Positions 22,975 through 34,823 of a stretch of 64,000 bases of DNA are shown one piece after another; the first letter of the stretch is position 1; every line of letters begins with the position of its first letter. Location of the stretch: NCBI GenBank assembly GCA_020744425.1, contig JAGMUV010000015.1, positions 124,001 through 188,000 of the forward strand. The letters are read 5' to 3'. Made by a program: the position numbers and the translations under genes. The stretch comes from Dactylonectria macrodidyma (Eukaryota; Ascomycota; Sordariomycetes; Hypocreales; Nectriaceae). The notes under the pieces are model-generated. The model saw only the letters and a list, made by a program, of their open reading frames with translations. It did not search any database and was not told where the DNA came from.

Positions 22975-25487
22975 ATGATTCCTCTCGACGCTTGGCCACC
23001 CCAAGACGTAAGTTAACATCGCAATTCACAGTATTCACTGATTGATCATGTCGTCCTCAATCTAGATCGTCTACACCTCCATCATTGGCGTTCTTATGAT
23101 CATGGCATGTCTTGAATGGTTCCTCTGGCTCGCCGCCTTTGTCTACTGCCTCGTCAAGGTCTGGCAAAAATCAGAGCATTGGTCTATCAACATGCTTTGC
23201 ATCATTGTCGGTCTTGCCTTTGTTTTGTTTCGGTATGTTGTTTTCAAGTGGCCCCAATAGCCGAGATCAAGTAAGTTAAGATGGTACATACAGCATTGCC
23301 TTTCTTCCCGTCATGCTAGTGACGCTCCCGCTTCCTAGTCAAGTCATCCAGCTCTGGCCGAACGATATGGTGGCTGCTCTGCAGTGGTTTGCTTTCTGGA
23401 GCTTCGCTGTGCTTCTTAACGTCCCTTGGCTCCTCTGCATCTACCAGCTGGTGACAAACCAGCTTGGTCGCACAACACGCATAGAGGAGGTCCTCGACGA
23501 CGTCACGGCCCCGAAAGTGGTGGTTGTCATGCCTTGCTATCGAGAAGAGCCCGAGGTTCTCATTACAGCTGTGAACTCTGTGGTTGGATGCGACTACCCT
23601 GCAGCCTGCATCCACGTCTTCTTATCATTCGACGGCGAGCAAGAGGACGAGCTATACCTCAACACCATTGACAGTCTCGGCGTACCTTTGACGATGGACT
23701 CGTATCCTAAGAGCATCGACGTGATCTATCGAGCAGCGCGCGTCACAGTCTCACGATTTGTACACGGAGGCAAGAGACACTGCCAGAAATTGACGTTCAG
23801 GCTCATCGACAAGGTATATGAACGGTACCTCAAGCGAAAAGACAACCTTTTTATTCTCTTCATTGATTCAGATTGCATTCTAGATAATGTATGCCTCCAG
23901 AACTTTGTCTACGACATGGAGCTCAGTCCCGGCAATACTAGAGACATGCTGGCGATGACTGGTGTCATCACTTCGACAACGAAGAAACACAGTCTCATCA
24001 CCCTCCTGCAAGACATGGAGTATATCCACGGGCAATTATTTGAGCGGACAGTCGAGTCGGGCTGCGGCTCCGTCACTTGTCTTCCTGGCGCTCTGACAAT
24101 GCTGCGCTTCTCTGCCTTCCGACGAATGGCCAAATATTACTTTGCAGACAAGATGGAACAGTGTGAAGACCTGTTTGACTTTGCCAAATGCCACCTAGGG
24201 GAGGATCGTTGGCTCACACATTTATTCATGATTGGGGCCAAGAAGCGCTATCAAATTCAGATGTGCACATCGGCATTTTGCAAAACCGAGGCCGTGCAGA
24301 CCTATCGGTCCCTGGTTAAGCAGCGGCGTCGATGGTTGTTGGGCTTCATCACCAACGAAGTGTGCATGCTGACGGACTGGCGGCTGTGGAAACGCTACCC
24401 GTTTCTGATTCTAGTCCGGCTAATGCAAAACACTATTCGAACGACGGCTCTGCTATTTTTCATCATGGTCCTGTCGTTGATTACGACAGTGAAGAAGGTA
24501 GATGACCTGCCAGTTGGATTCATAGCCATCTCGCTTGGTCTCAACTGGCTGCTGATGTTCTATTTTGGAGCTAAGTTGAAGCGTTTCAAGATCTGGCTGT
24601 ACCCCCTGATGTTTGTTCTCAACCCGTTTTACAATTGGTATTACATGGTATACGGAATCTTTACTGCGGGACAACGGACATGGGGAGGGCCGCGGGCCGA
24701 TGCCGCAACGGCTGATACCCACACGACCGCACGGGAGGCAGTTCAACAAGCTGAAGAGCAGGGCGACGAGCTGAATATTGTGCCAGAAACCTTCAAAGCC
24801 GCGCATGTTGCACGCAGAGCAGCTTCCAAGCCGGAGTCGGCGTCGTCGAGTGGACTTGAACGGACAAGGAGTGTGGTTCGGCCGCCTGACAAGATTGACG
24901 GTCGATTCTCAGCGAGACTTAAAACAGCTGCAGGGACATACGTACATGCTGATGAGAGCGAAGCAAATCTGGACGTTGAGACTGGACTGCCAGACAACGA
25001 AAATCCACACCGACGACTGGAGGCTGGGCTACGCCGAGACTCTCTAGATAGCACACTATCCGACCTAGCGGCAATTGACGGAATTTGCGCATTGCAACAG
25101 TTAGAGGCATTGATGGAGGAAGAGGACCGCCAAAAATACGATATTGCTCGGCTGCTGAAGCAGGGATGCTCGAGTGGTACTCCGGAGAGCGGAACGCAAG
25201 CACGGCTCGCATTGACGGATGTACCTGTGAGAACAGCTGATTATTTGGAAGCGATAGAAACCGGGGCTGTCGACTGTAAAGGGCAGTACGGTATTATCCC
25301 CGGTGGCAGCTCAACCATGCAAGCATCTGACGAGAACATGACGAGGAGGGAAGGATTCAACAACCAGGGCCCAATGCCAGGTCAACCTGCGAGAGGACAC
25401 CATATGTCGTTTGCAAACCGGATAACGCGTGTCCAACAAATGGTATCACGACTGGAGGATGGAAATTTTGGAGCCAAGGAGGGATGA
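22975..25487 (+). CDS. chitin synthase of the ChsD-like divergent class (GT2 family)
   Basis: Exons 22975-23007, 23066-23232 and 23294-25487 give 797 residues. N-terminal membrane segments (~12-115) precede the glycosyltransferase 2 core: VVVVMPCYREE, the DSD motif (~258), CLPGALTMLRFSA, EDRW (370-373) and QRRRWLLG (410-417). The last two are chitin synthase signatures (donor binding and processivity). Three or four C-terminal membrane helices follow (~440-525), then a polar tail of ~265 residues. These proteins add N-acetylglucosamine from UDP-GlcNAc to growing chitin and extrude it through the plasma membrane. There is no myosin motor, and the sequence is unlike class I-III enzymes. Class numbering for this clade differs between authors (class VI or VII), so I give no class. 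Hyaluronan synthase-like GT2 is the less likely alternative. Confidence 0.88.
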
Positions 25488-25879
25488 AGAGAAAAAAAGA
25501 GAGGCTCTGCCATGGCTTTTTAGAGAAGGGAAAGAGATATGTGAGGAGCCGTTTCAGCGGCGTGACATATTCCTGAAGTGTGATGGAATTATCCTCAAGG
25601 AGTCAAGTAATTACCTCACGAAGTTTTTGGAAGGAGACTTCGTTCATGGCGAATTACGAGCCCATTGACCAAATAACTTAATTCTCAGAGCAATATTTAT
25701 CTGTTTAGCCATCACTGGACCTGAATAAAACATAGATACCCTGCAGTTCATCCGATTACCGTCTAGGACATTAGCGAGGGTCAATAAGAAGATTGCATCT
25801 CCAGAAACGGAATGAATCATTCATAGTTAGAATGACTTGACTTGGTTGTCAACCCTCAGTGGTTACCCAAGTGGACATA
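25488..25879. other. intergenic, no gene seen
   Basis: AT-richer 3' region of the chitin synthase gene, up to the tRNA gene. Nothing else is recognised. Confidence 0.6.
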
Positions 25880-25952
25880 GCGTCCATGGTGTAGTGGTTT
25901 AGCATTGTTGCCTTCCAAGCAATAGGGAGGGGTTCGATTCCCCTTGGTCGCA
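25880..25952 (+). tRNA. tRNA-Gly (anticodon TCC)
   Basis: A 73-nt cloverleaf without intron. Acceptor stem GCGTCCA pairs with TGGTCGC (one U-U mismatch at pair 4:69), with discriminator A. A-box TGGTGTAGTGG and B-box GGTTCGATTCC match the Pol III internal promoter consensus. Anticodon stem GTTGC/GCAAT encloses loop CTTCCAA with anticodon TCC, reading GGA/GGG. The T stem AGGGG/CCCCT is perfect. A T-rich Pol III stop (TTCTTTTT) follows at once. Confidence 0.93.
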
Positions 25953-25960
25953 TTCTTTTT
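25953..25960 (+). terminator. Pol III T-run terminator of tRNA-Gly
   Basis: TTCTTTTT begins directly after the tRNA discriminator base; a run of five T is enough for fungal Pol III termination. Confidence 0.6.
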
Positions 25961-27762
25961 CTTTCCTCTTTTTGCTTCAACACTTTCTGATTCACTCTTT
26001 TTGTAGAATGGGTGCCACGCCCGAATCAGTGTTCTGATAGATTTCTATAACTAGGTGCACAGACCTGCCCGGGTTGTCGAATTGGCGGTTGGGGGTTACA
26101 ACACGGCCAGATTGGGCTGAGTTGATATGGCTGAGGTGGACAGGGAAGATTGAGATATGGATCAGATGTATCACCATGCTCATGTCGATACTCTCCCTCT
26201 CAGATTTCCATTTTTGGAAGAGCTTGGAAGGAGTATGACTGACAAAAAAAACAAAAAACCAAGCGGTCGGTGAAGGCACTGCGCAGCTCCAGTTGTCCGT
26301 TGGGATGGGCACAGAAGAGTGCTGCAGAGTCCTAGGGAGAGCTGGGAGTCCTGAAGTGTCTTGGCGGGTGGATTGAGGTGTGTCAAAGTCATGCAAAGGC
26401 TCAAAAGCACGTAAGAACGGCTATGGCGACTGGTCACTGTCTGTTTGTAGTTAGTCATAGTCATGGAGAATGCGGGCGGCGCATGGGCAAGCCCGTGGTT
26501 GCAGCTCTGACGGAGAGTGGGTGGGTGGGTATAATCCAGCTTGGTTGCTTGCCTTGGGTCCGGCGAAGAACCTGAAGTGCCAACAAAACACAGCGCAATC
26601 TGGACACTTCTCTGGCATTCTGCTGGGTGTGGATACGCACGTCTATTTTTCGCAGATTGCCAGCGGCGGCGGGGGAGGGGCGAACCAACCAAGGAACAGG
26701 TGCTCCGGACTTGGTTGGTGCTCCATTCGTACTGAATAATAGGGATGCTTAATGCTGTGCCGACGAGGTAATGCTGTACAACTACTCAATACATGCCTTA
26801 CATACACAACGTATAATGGTAGGTATCGAGTTATGTGCAGCGGAAGGGCAAATGTGAGGCGAACCTTTATTAGAAACGCAAGACAGGTTAAAGCGAGGCG
26901 ACGAATGACAGAGCGTCAAGCACAAGGTGGTCAGCCGTAGTACCCGGTCGCACAGTAACACTCAACGGCCTTGGATGGGTGCAGGTTGGGTTAGGCACTG
27001 ACAGAGATCAATACCTAGACACTGGGTTCAACATCAAGAGTCAATAACAGAGCCCGACAGAACTGATATCATGCAATAATGGTCCAGGAAGGGGGGGTCA
27101 TCCAAATGCCTGGAGATCACCCACCCCTGTAAGTGCAAGCATCCATACCCGTCCATGCTTTTGTCATGGCATGGCAGACAGGCATGTTGTGCCGTGCCAT
27201 GACCATGAAGAACCCAACCGAAGCTGGTGGTCAATTCCAGCAGAGGGGAGTCAGTTCTCTTGTTTTGGCAGATGTACAAAGGTACTTCGCTCGACCACTA
27301 TAGCCGTTAGTATCTCCAGGTACCTCCTAGTCAGCCCAACTGAACCCTACAGGCGATTAGACACAAGACAAGTGCCCAGTACTTAACGATCGCACAGCTA
27401 GAGTCCTTGCCTGTAGGTATCTGGTACCTACCCGAACCGCTGGCAACTTCAGGGAAGATACAAATTTTCCCCTCCATCGTGCCTGCTGCCTCCCCTCCGT
27501 TATCGTCCAATCTTCTTCCCCTCCATACATTATCCATCATCCATTTTACCCCCCTTCTAGTTCCGCTCGACAACCCTCCACTCTACAAAAAAAAACAAGC
27601 CAGCCCAGACTTCTTTTCCCACTCTCCATCCCACATCTCCACGACGACGCTCAATCCGCCTGCGCCCGCCTTTCGTGAGCCTGCGCATTTCTACACCTCC
27701 TTCCCGAATCCTCCTTCTGCCAGTGTGCGCCTGCCCCGGGGCAAACCCCACCAACCGAAATC
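25961..27762. other. 1.8-kb intergenic region upstream of the Hsp110 gene
   Basis: No gene is supported. The 300 bp before the Hsp110 start are pyrimidine-rich, with three CCCCT pentamers (27469, 27492, 27518) of the stress-response-element type and a TTCCCGAA inverted pair (27701-27708) resembling a two-unit heat shock element. Both are weak, short matches. Confidence 0.55.
27469..27522 (+). promoter_or_regulatory. three CCCCT (STRE-like) motifs upstream of Hsp110
   Basis: CCCCT occurs at 27469-27473, 27492-27496 and 27518-27522, about 240-290 bp before the Hsp110 start. STRE elements bind Msn2/4-type zinc-finger factors in stress. In C/T-rich fungal leaders such pentamers can arise by composition alone. 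Confidence 0.3.
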
Positions 27763-30425
27763 ATGAGTGTCGTTGGTAAGTCTTTGCTGATACCCAGGCC
27801 CTGTCGTTCTCTTTTGGGGACGCACGTCACAGTACAATATAGAGCCAAAAAGTCGAGTCGGTGGCTGACGTAGTTTTCCCAACCCGCAGGTGTCGATTTC
27901 GGAACCCTCAAGACCGTCATTGCTGTCGCGAGAAACCGCGGCGTTGACGTGGTGCGTATTCCCTTTCCCTTGTTCGTCGTCTTCTTCGTTTCCCATTCCC
28001 CGCCGAGCCCATGTTCCGGATCCCGTCCCCAATGCCCCTCCTCGTCGTCATTCCCCACGTCTTTGAGGAATCGTCGTCAACCAAAACCGATACTCTTCTC
28101 GCTATACGCCTGCCCGTCTTGCTCCGCTGAATCTCCCAGCTAATACTCGTCTCAGGTTACCAATGAAGTCTCTAACCGATCCACACCGTACGTCCTCCCC
28201 TCTTACGCCGTCCTTGATCGCGCTACACTCCCCATCGCTCTGTTGTTCCCGCTACTAACACACATCCCTCGTCCAGTACTATGGTAGGCTTCGGCCCCAA
28301 GTCCCGCTACCTAGGCGAAAGCGCCAAAACCCAGGAGATCTCCAACCTCAAGAACACGGTCAGCTCCCTCAAGCGCCTCGCCGGTCGAAATTTCTCCGAC
28401 CCCGACGTCCAGATCGAGCAGCAGTACATCACCGCTCCCCTCGTCGATGTCAATGGCCAGGTTGGCGCAGAAGTCAACTACCTGGGTAACAAGGAGAGGT
28501 TCTCCTCTACCCAGCTCCTTGCCATGTACCTCAGCAAGATCAAGCAGACCGCTGCTTCCGAGCTCAAGCTCCCTGTTTCCGACATCTGCATGACTGTGCC
28601 CCCGTGGTTCACCGACGTCCAGCGCCGCGCTCTCCTTGACGCCGCTGAGGTCGCCGGCCTCAAACTCCTCCGTCTCATCAACGACAACACCGCCGCCGCC
28701 CTTGGGTGGGGTATCACCAAGCTAGACCTCCCCGGCCCGGAGGAGAAGCCTCGCCGCGTCGCTTTCGTCGACGTCGGCCATAGCAGCTACACCTGCTCCA
28801 TCATCGAGTTCCGCAAGGGCGAGCTATCTGTAAAGGCCACTGCCTGGGATCGCAACTTCGGTGGCCGTGACTTTGACAAGGCCCTCGTCGATCACCTGGC
28901 CAAGGAGTTCAAGGGCAAGTACAAGGTCGACATCACCACCCACGGTCGTGCCATGGCCCGTACCATCGCCGCCGCCGAGAAGACGAAGAAGATTCTCTCC
29001 GCCAACCAGCAGTCCCCCGTCAACATCGAGTCTCTCATGAACGATATCGATGCCAGCAGCATGATTACCCGACAGGAGTTCGAGGCCATGATCGAGCCCC
29101 TCCTTGCCCGTACTCACATCCCTCTCGAGCAGGCCCTCGCCCAGGCCAAGCTCACCAAAGAGGACATTGATGTCATTGAGGTCGTTGGTGGTGGTTCGCG
29201 TGTCCCCGCCCTCAAGGAGCGCATCCAGGAATTCTTCGGCAAGCCTCTCTCCTTCACCCTCAACGCCGACGAGGCTCTTGCCCGTGGCTCCGCCTTCAGC
29301 TGCGCCATCCTTTCTCCCGTCTTCCGCGTTCGTGACTTCTCTGTCCAGGACATCATCAGCTACCCCATCGAGTTCGGCTGGGAGAAGGCCCCCGATATCC
29401 CGGATGAGGACACCTGCCTGACGGTCTTTAACAAAGGCAACGTCATGCCATCCACCAAGATCCTGACCTTCTACCGCAAACAGCCCTTCGACCTCGAGGC
29501 CCGCTACGCCCAGCCTGAGGAACTCCCTGGTAAGACAAACCCCTGGATCGGTCGCTTCTCCGTGAAGAACGTCAAGGCCGACGGCAAGGACGACTTTATG
29601 ATCTGCAAGCTCAAGGCTCGTGTCAACATCCACGGTGTTCTCAATGTAGAGACTGGCTATTATGTAGAGGACCAGGAGGTGGAGGAGGAGATCCCCGAAG
29701 ATGGCGATAAGAAGGACCCCGATGTGAGTAGCCTAGTTGGCCCTTGCTTGAAGCCGGAAACGCGTTTGCTGACATGCTATACACACAGGCCATGGAAACC
29801 GACAAGAAAGACGACGCCCCCAAGAAGACCCGTAAAGTTAAGAAGCAGGTCCGCAAGGGCGATCTGCCCATCTCCAGTGGTACCGCTTCTCTTGATGATG
29901 CCTCCAAGACTACACTGAGCGAGAAGGAGGCTGCTATGGTCATGGAGGACAAGCTTGTCGCCGACACCGAGGAGAAGAAGAACGAGCTCGAGGCTTACAT
30001 CTACGACCTGCGTGCTAAGCTCGATGAGCAATACGCCGAGTTTGTCAGCGAGGAGGAGAAGACCGCCATCAAGGCAAAGCTCGAGACCACTGAGGTACGT
30101 TGTCGCAATTCATGAAACATTTCGCATCAATACTGACCTTTTGCTTCAGGATTGGTTGTACGACGAAGGCGATGACACCACTAAGGGTGTCTACGTCGCC
30201 AAGATCGACGAGATCCGCGCCATGGCTGGCCCAATTGTCCAGCGCCACTTTGAGAAAGTCGATGCCGAGCGACGAGCCGTCCAGGAGCGTGTTGACGCCG
30301 AGCGAGCCGCTAAGAAAGCCGCTGAGGAAGAGGCTCGCAAGGCTGCTGAGGCTGAGAAAGCCCAAAGCGGAGACCAAGAGATGAAGGATGCTGATGCCAC
30401 CCAGGATGAAGCTGCCACCCAGTAG
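27763..30425 (+). CDS. hsp88: Hsp110-family chaperone (Hsp88/Sse1 type)
   Basis: Six exons: 27763-27775, 27890-27951, 28156-28187, 28277-29723, 29789-30094, 30150-30425; 711 residues, close to Neurospora Hsp88 and yeast Sse1. The start MSVVGVDFG carries the phosphate-1 loop of the Hsp70 ATPase fold. INDNTAAALGWG, VDVGHSSYTCSI and VVGGGSRVPAL follow as the expected nucleotide-binding elements. After a shortened beta domain there is an acidic/lysine-rich insert (~505-540) and a long helical C-terminus ending in a K/E/A-rich tail. Hsp110 proteins are cytosolic nucleotide-exchange factors for Hsp70 and hold unfolded proteins. Three early introns break up the first 36 codons, the first of them within codon 5. 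STRE-like motifs sit upstream. Long frames on the opposite strand (269 and 80 codons) are codon-bias shadows. Confidence 0.96.
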
Positions 30426-31467
30426 GGGCGTTGGCGTGGGTGGCCAAGTAAGTTAAGGTCGAGAATGATGCGACGTAAGGACAACAAAATAAAATGACGG
30501 ACAATGAAGGCGAAGACGAAGAAGACGAGATGATGAGAGGCAGCATAGAAATGTCACGGTTGAAACGGCTTTATTGGGGAGGGATCATCATGACGGATAT
30601 GTACCGCGTTAGACCACTTTTACACCTTAGTCGCTAGGATCAAGACACCAAGTTGGTTCAAATATCAGTCCCTGACCTTGCTATACACATATGTTCCTGT
30701 TCCTCTAAGCCAGGTCCACTTAATGGCCACGATGATTCCTCTAAACGGGCAAACAACACCACAGCGAATGCCTCGCTTTGTTAGGTGACTGACCGCCAGA
30801 CGAGAAACACTAGTCCGGGATAGGGGAAAGAGACGGTTTGGCCTGGTGTAATGGCGTGAGTATTGAGGGTCTTGAAATGACGGTGAAAGTAGTCGGACAA
30901 GGGTCCAAGAGTACAAGCTCTACCAGATCAAAGGAAAGACGCAGCAAGCCAAAGCGACAAGCCTGAAAAATTTATGCTGTATTCTCTGTAACTGTTCAGT
31001 AGATAATTCACCACAGGCACGACATCAAACACAATAGAGATTACCTTTTTGCTATACATAATATCATGAACCTGGGTAGGAGCATGGGGCAGATAAGATG
31101 ACGCGTTTCGCTTTTGATTATTGCCTCTATATTTTGCGACCTTCTCTCGCGAATCTTAGCCCCCTTCTCTCCCTTCTCCAACAGTCAAGGGGCGTGTTAC
31201 TTGACGACAGCTTCTCTACACCAGATGCAATATTGGTTCCTTCATCCATTCAAGATACCACAAGAGAGATACTTCTCTTCTCGGCAGGGGAGGAAGCCAA
31301 GGGCGAGGGAGCAGAGAGGGCGAGGGAGCAACATGGGCGAGGGGGGAATGCCAATCTGTGTTTTGTGCGTGCGTGTGCCTGAAATCGCTATTGAAGCCAG
31401 GCCAATGTTACTCTCCCTCGCCCTCGGAAAAAGGGGGCGAGCTGCTCTCGGCCCCCTTGAGACGCAT
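30426..31467. other. convergent intergenic region, Hsp110 / eIF5B
   Basis: About 1 kb between two converging stop codons, holding both 3' UTRs. A 206-codon frame on + at 31114 overlaps the eIF5B coding exon and is a shadow. No gene is seen. Confidence 0.6.
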
Positions 31468-34400
31468 TTAGTTAATGTCGAAGAGGGGCTTGAGCTTGAT
31501 GATGAGCTGCCACTCCTCGTTGGAAACATCCTTGCGGTAGAACTCCTTGAGGCAGTCGATGCTGGCTCGCGAAACGAGACTGTAGAGGGTATCGTCCTCC
31601 TCGAGCTGGCGGCCGTATGTGGGTTGGTGACCACCCATCTCGATCTTGACGGCGACCGAGGGCTGACCCTTCTTACAGACGGGAATTTGCTTGTGGTCTC
31701 GCTCGATACCAGTCCTGTGAGAGGCTCATGTTAGTTTCTAGGATCGCAGTGGCTTTACTTTATCTAGTAGGAAGATAGACTTACACTCTGCCTAGGTTGA
31801 CAATCTCCTTGGCGTTGGTGATGGGGTTGGTCTTCACAGCAGCGATCGGCGTGTTCAGCTTCAGCTGGCCATCGACGACATCGACACCCACAACGATGGG
31901 GCCAGTCTTGTTGAAGACGGCGACGGGCTTGAGTACACAGGGGAAGACGGCCAACATCTTGGACTCCTCCTTCTTCTTCTCTAGCATCTCGTCCATGTGC
32001 TTGGTGAAGGCATCAAACAGATGGTAGATGATGTCGGCTGTGAAAATTTTGATACCCTGCTCCTCGGCATATGCCTGGGCTTCCTTGTCGACCTTGACAT
32101 CGAAGCAGAGCATGACGGCGTAGTCGGGAGTCTTCTCCAACATGACACCACACTGCATAACATCTCGCTTGTAAACAGGGCCGATACCGACATTGGCCAC
32201 GGGAATCTTGCAGTCCTTGAGGAAGTCCAGCAGGGCCTCGAGAGAACCAAGGGTCGAGGCCTGGACGCTGACGCCACGGCCAGACTTCTCAACTCGGCTA
32301 AGTAGCAGAGCCAGATCGGCCTCCACCTCGTCCTCGATGTCCTCCTCGTCATCATCGGGGCCGACGACCATCAGGCGAGAACCAGCAATGGCGCCTTCGA
32401 GGCCAGGAGCGCTGATCTTGACACCCAGAGCGGCCTTGACCTCCTTGTTGTGGACGTACGCCGACTTGAGACGAAGCTCTCTGAGTGGAGCTGGGGTGAG
32501 CAGCGCTCTGATATTTGTCTTGATAGCGCCTTCTGTGCCGCACAGTACGATTCGATCACCTTCTCGCAGGATACCGTTGGAAAGGATGACATCGATGGTC
32601 ATACCGAAACCTTCAATGGCCTTGACTTCGAGGACGGTTGCCTGGACCTCGGACAGATACATGATGGAGCCAACCATGCGCTCCTGGGTGAGCTGGATGA
32701 TAAGCTTCAGCATGTCGGGCACTCCCTCGCCGGTGTGGGCCGAAGTGGGCACGAGCGAGACGAACTTGGCCATGGACTTGTTCTTGTAGAAGAGCTCTGA
32801 GTTGAAACCTTGCTCGGCAAAGGCGAGCTTGGTCGCCTCCAGGCGGGTGTTGAACTCGTTATGGACAGCCTTGTTCTGGAGAGCAAAACTCTCCTGGAAG
32901 CCGTTGTTGTCAACCTTCTTCCAGCCGTAAAGTCGATCGATCTTGTTGAGGGCGACAATGAAGGGGGTCTTTCGCTCTCTCAGCATGCGCATAGACTCGA
33001 GGGTCTGAGGCTCGAGGCCGTGCATGATATCGACGACCAGAATGGCAATGTTGCACAGAGACGAACCACGGGATCGGAGGTTAGAGAAGGACTCGTGACC
33101 GGGGGTATCAATGACGAGCAGACCGGGGACTTTGAACTCGAACTTGTTATCCTTGTTGACGACGGCAGTCTTTTGTCTGATGGCGTCGACGGGGAAGTAG
33201 GTAGCACCGATCTGCTGTGTAATACCACCAGCTTCACCTTCCTGGACGTTGGTCTGTCTGACCTTGTCCAAAAGCTTGGTCTTTCCGGTATCGACGTGGC
33301 CCAGAATACAGCAAATGGGTGATCGGAGGTTGTCTTCGGATCGGGCCGCGAGAGCAGCCTGGTGGGCCTTCTCACGACGCTCTGCAGCCTCCTTCTTGCG
33401 CAGTGCCTCAGCCTGTCGGGCGGCAGACACATCCTCGTCTTCAGACTCCTCATCGGACTCGTCAGACTCGCCGTCATCACCGTCATCGTCCTTGGTGGTG
33501 GTTTTCTTTTCGTCGTCCTTATCGCCATCGCCGTCGCTGTCTGCGTCCCAGCTATCCTTGACCTCGTCGTCAGAAGCCGCAGCCGCCTCCCAATCATCTT
33601 CGACATCGCTCTCGGCAGCGGCCTTCTCGGCAGCAGCCTTGGCCTCGGCTTCGGCCTTCTCGCGGGCTTTCTTCTCCTCAGCCTCCTTGAGAGCCTCCTC
33701 GGCTTGCTTCTGGGCTCGCTCGGCGGCCTCGGCCAAAGCCTTTTCCTCGTCAATCTAGGCGAGTGTTAGTATTGACGATTTTTCGGTCACTCGGTAGGAA
33801 GTCGGTAGGAAGTGCTTCATACCTTTTGCTGTGTCCGGCTCTTCTTCTTTCGAGCGTCTTGGGAGGGTTTGGCCTTCGGCTCGTTGTCTGCCTGGGGGCC
33901 GACCTTGATGCCTGCGGCCAGCATCTGCTGGAGCTTGCGCTCATTGCGGGCCTTCTCCTCCTTCTGGGCTTTGGTCATGAACTTGCCGTCCTTCTTTAGC
34001 TGCTCGATCTTCTCCTTTTCCCTTTGCTTCTTGAGAGCCTTGGCCTCCTCGCGTCGCTTCTCCTCCTCGGCGGCCAGACGCTCCTCCTCAGCAGCTAGGC
34101 GCTCGGCCTCGGCGGCGGCGCGGGAGTCCTCCTCTGCTCGTCGTCTAAGTTCCTCCTGTTGCTTCTGGATCATAAGGAGGTGGGCAGGGATCTTCTTCTT
34201 CTTGCCTCCGGTCGGGGCAGGGGGGGCTGCCTCGGGAATCGGAGCAGCGGCCTCCTCTGTAGGCTCGGAAGCCTTCGCGGCGGGCGCGGGCGCAGGCGTC
34301 TTCTTCTTGGCAGACTAGCATGCTGTGTTAGACGTTGGTCGGTTCTGCAACTAGGTTAATGGACACAGACCTGTTCTTTCTTTCGCTGCTTCTCGCGCTC

Positions 34401-34823
34401 CTTCTTGAGCTTTTCCTTCTCGGCCTTGGTCAAGATTTTGCCTGAATCATCGCCGGCATTGGCATTGGCACTGGTATCATTCTTCTTGGGCTGCTGCTTG
34501 TTGTTCTTGCCACCCTTGCCCTTCTTCTCGGGCAGGGCGAACTCGTCGTCCATGGTGGCCTCAGCGGGGGCCTTGCCAGTGAGGTCCTCAGCAGGGGGCT
34601 GCTCGACGGGCTCGGGATCTTCGTCGACGATTCCCTTCTTCTTGCGCCTCTCCTTATTCTTCCGCAGCATAGCCATCAGGCCGCCGCCGCCAGCGTCGTC
34701 GTCGTTGGCGTCGTCGTTGACATCGCCAGCATCTTGGACGGCTGCCTGCGGGGCAATGGACTCGCCCAGCTCCGACTCCCAGTCGTCCTGAGCCTTCTTG
34801 TTTCCCTTCTTCTTGGGCGGCAT
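31468..34823 (-). CDS. FUN12: translation initiation factor eIF5B (GTPase)
   Basis: Exons (complement) 34823-34371, 34314-33823, 33754-31785 and 31714-31468 give 1053 residues. The N-terminal ~450 residues are very rich in Lys, Glu and Asp with long charged helices, as in other eIF5B proteins. The GTPase domain carries G1 GHVDTGKT (467-474), G3 DTPGHE (531-536) and G4 NKID (585-588), followed by the beta-barrel, the alpha/beta domain III and domain IV. eIF5B joins the 40S and 60S subunits at the end of initiation, with eIF1A. The final exon (83 codons, ending PLFDIN) is required for the full domain IV. The start at 34823 ([10 protein letters not shown]) matches the usual eIF5B beginning. FUN12 is the yeast name. 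Tandem with the MMS1_N gene downstream of it in coordinates. Confidence 0.96.

Noticed and set aside
27701..27708. TTCCCGAA as a heat shock element for the Hsp110 gene
   Set aside because: Only two pentamer units, probably within the transcribed leader; functional elements normally have three or more.
28824..29633. 269-codon frame on the minus strand inside the Hsp110 gene
   Set aside because: Antisense shadow of a GC3-rich coding exon; repetitive Leu/Gly/Val/Asp composition, no domain, fully covered by a secure gene on +.
31114..31734. 206-codon + frame at the 3' end of eIF5B
   Set aside because: The right half is the complement of the last eIF5B exon; the left half is G-rich intergenic sequence without coding character.
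33249..34318. Long + strand frames rich in Ser/Leu opposite eIF5B
   Set aside because: Direct complement of Lys/Glu-rich eIF5B coding sequence, which always gives Ser/Leu/Phe-rich antisense frames.
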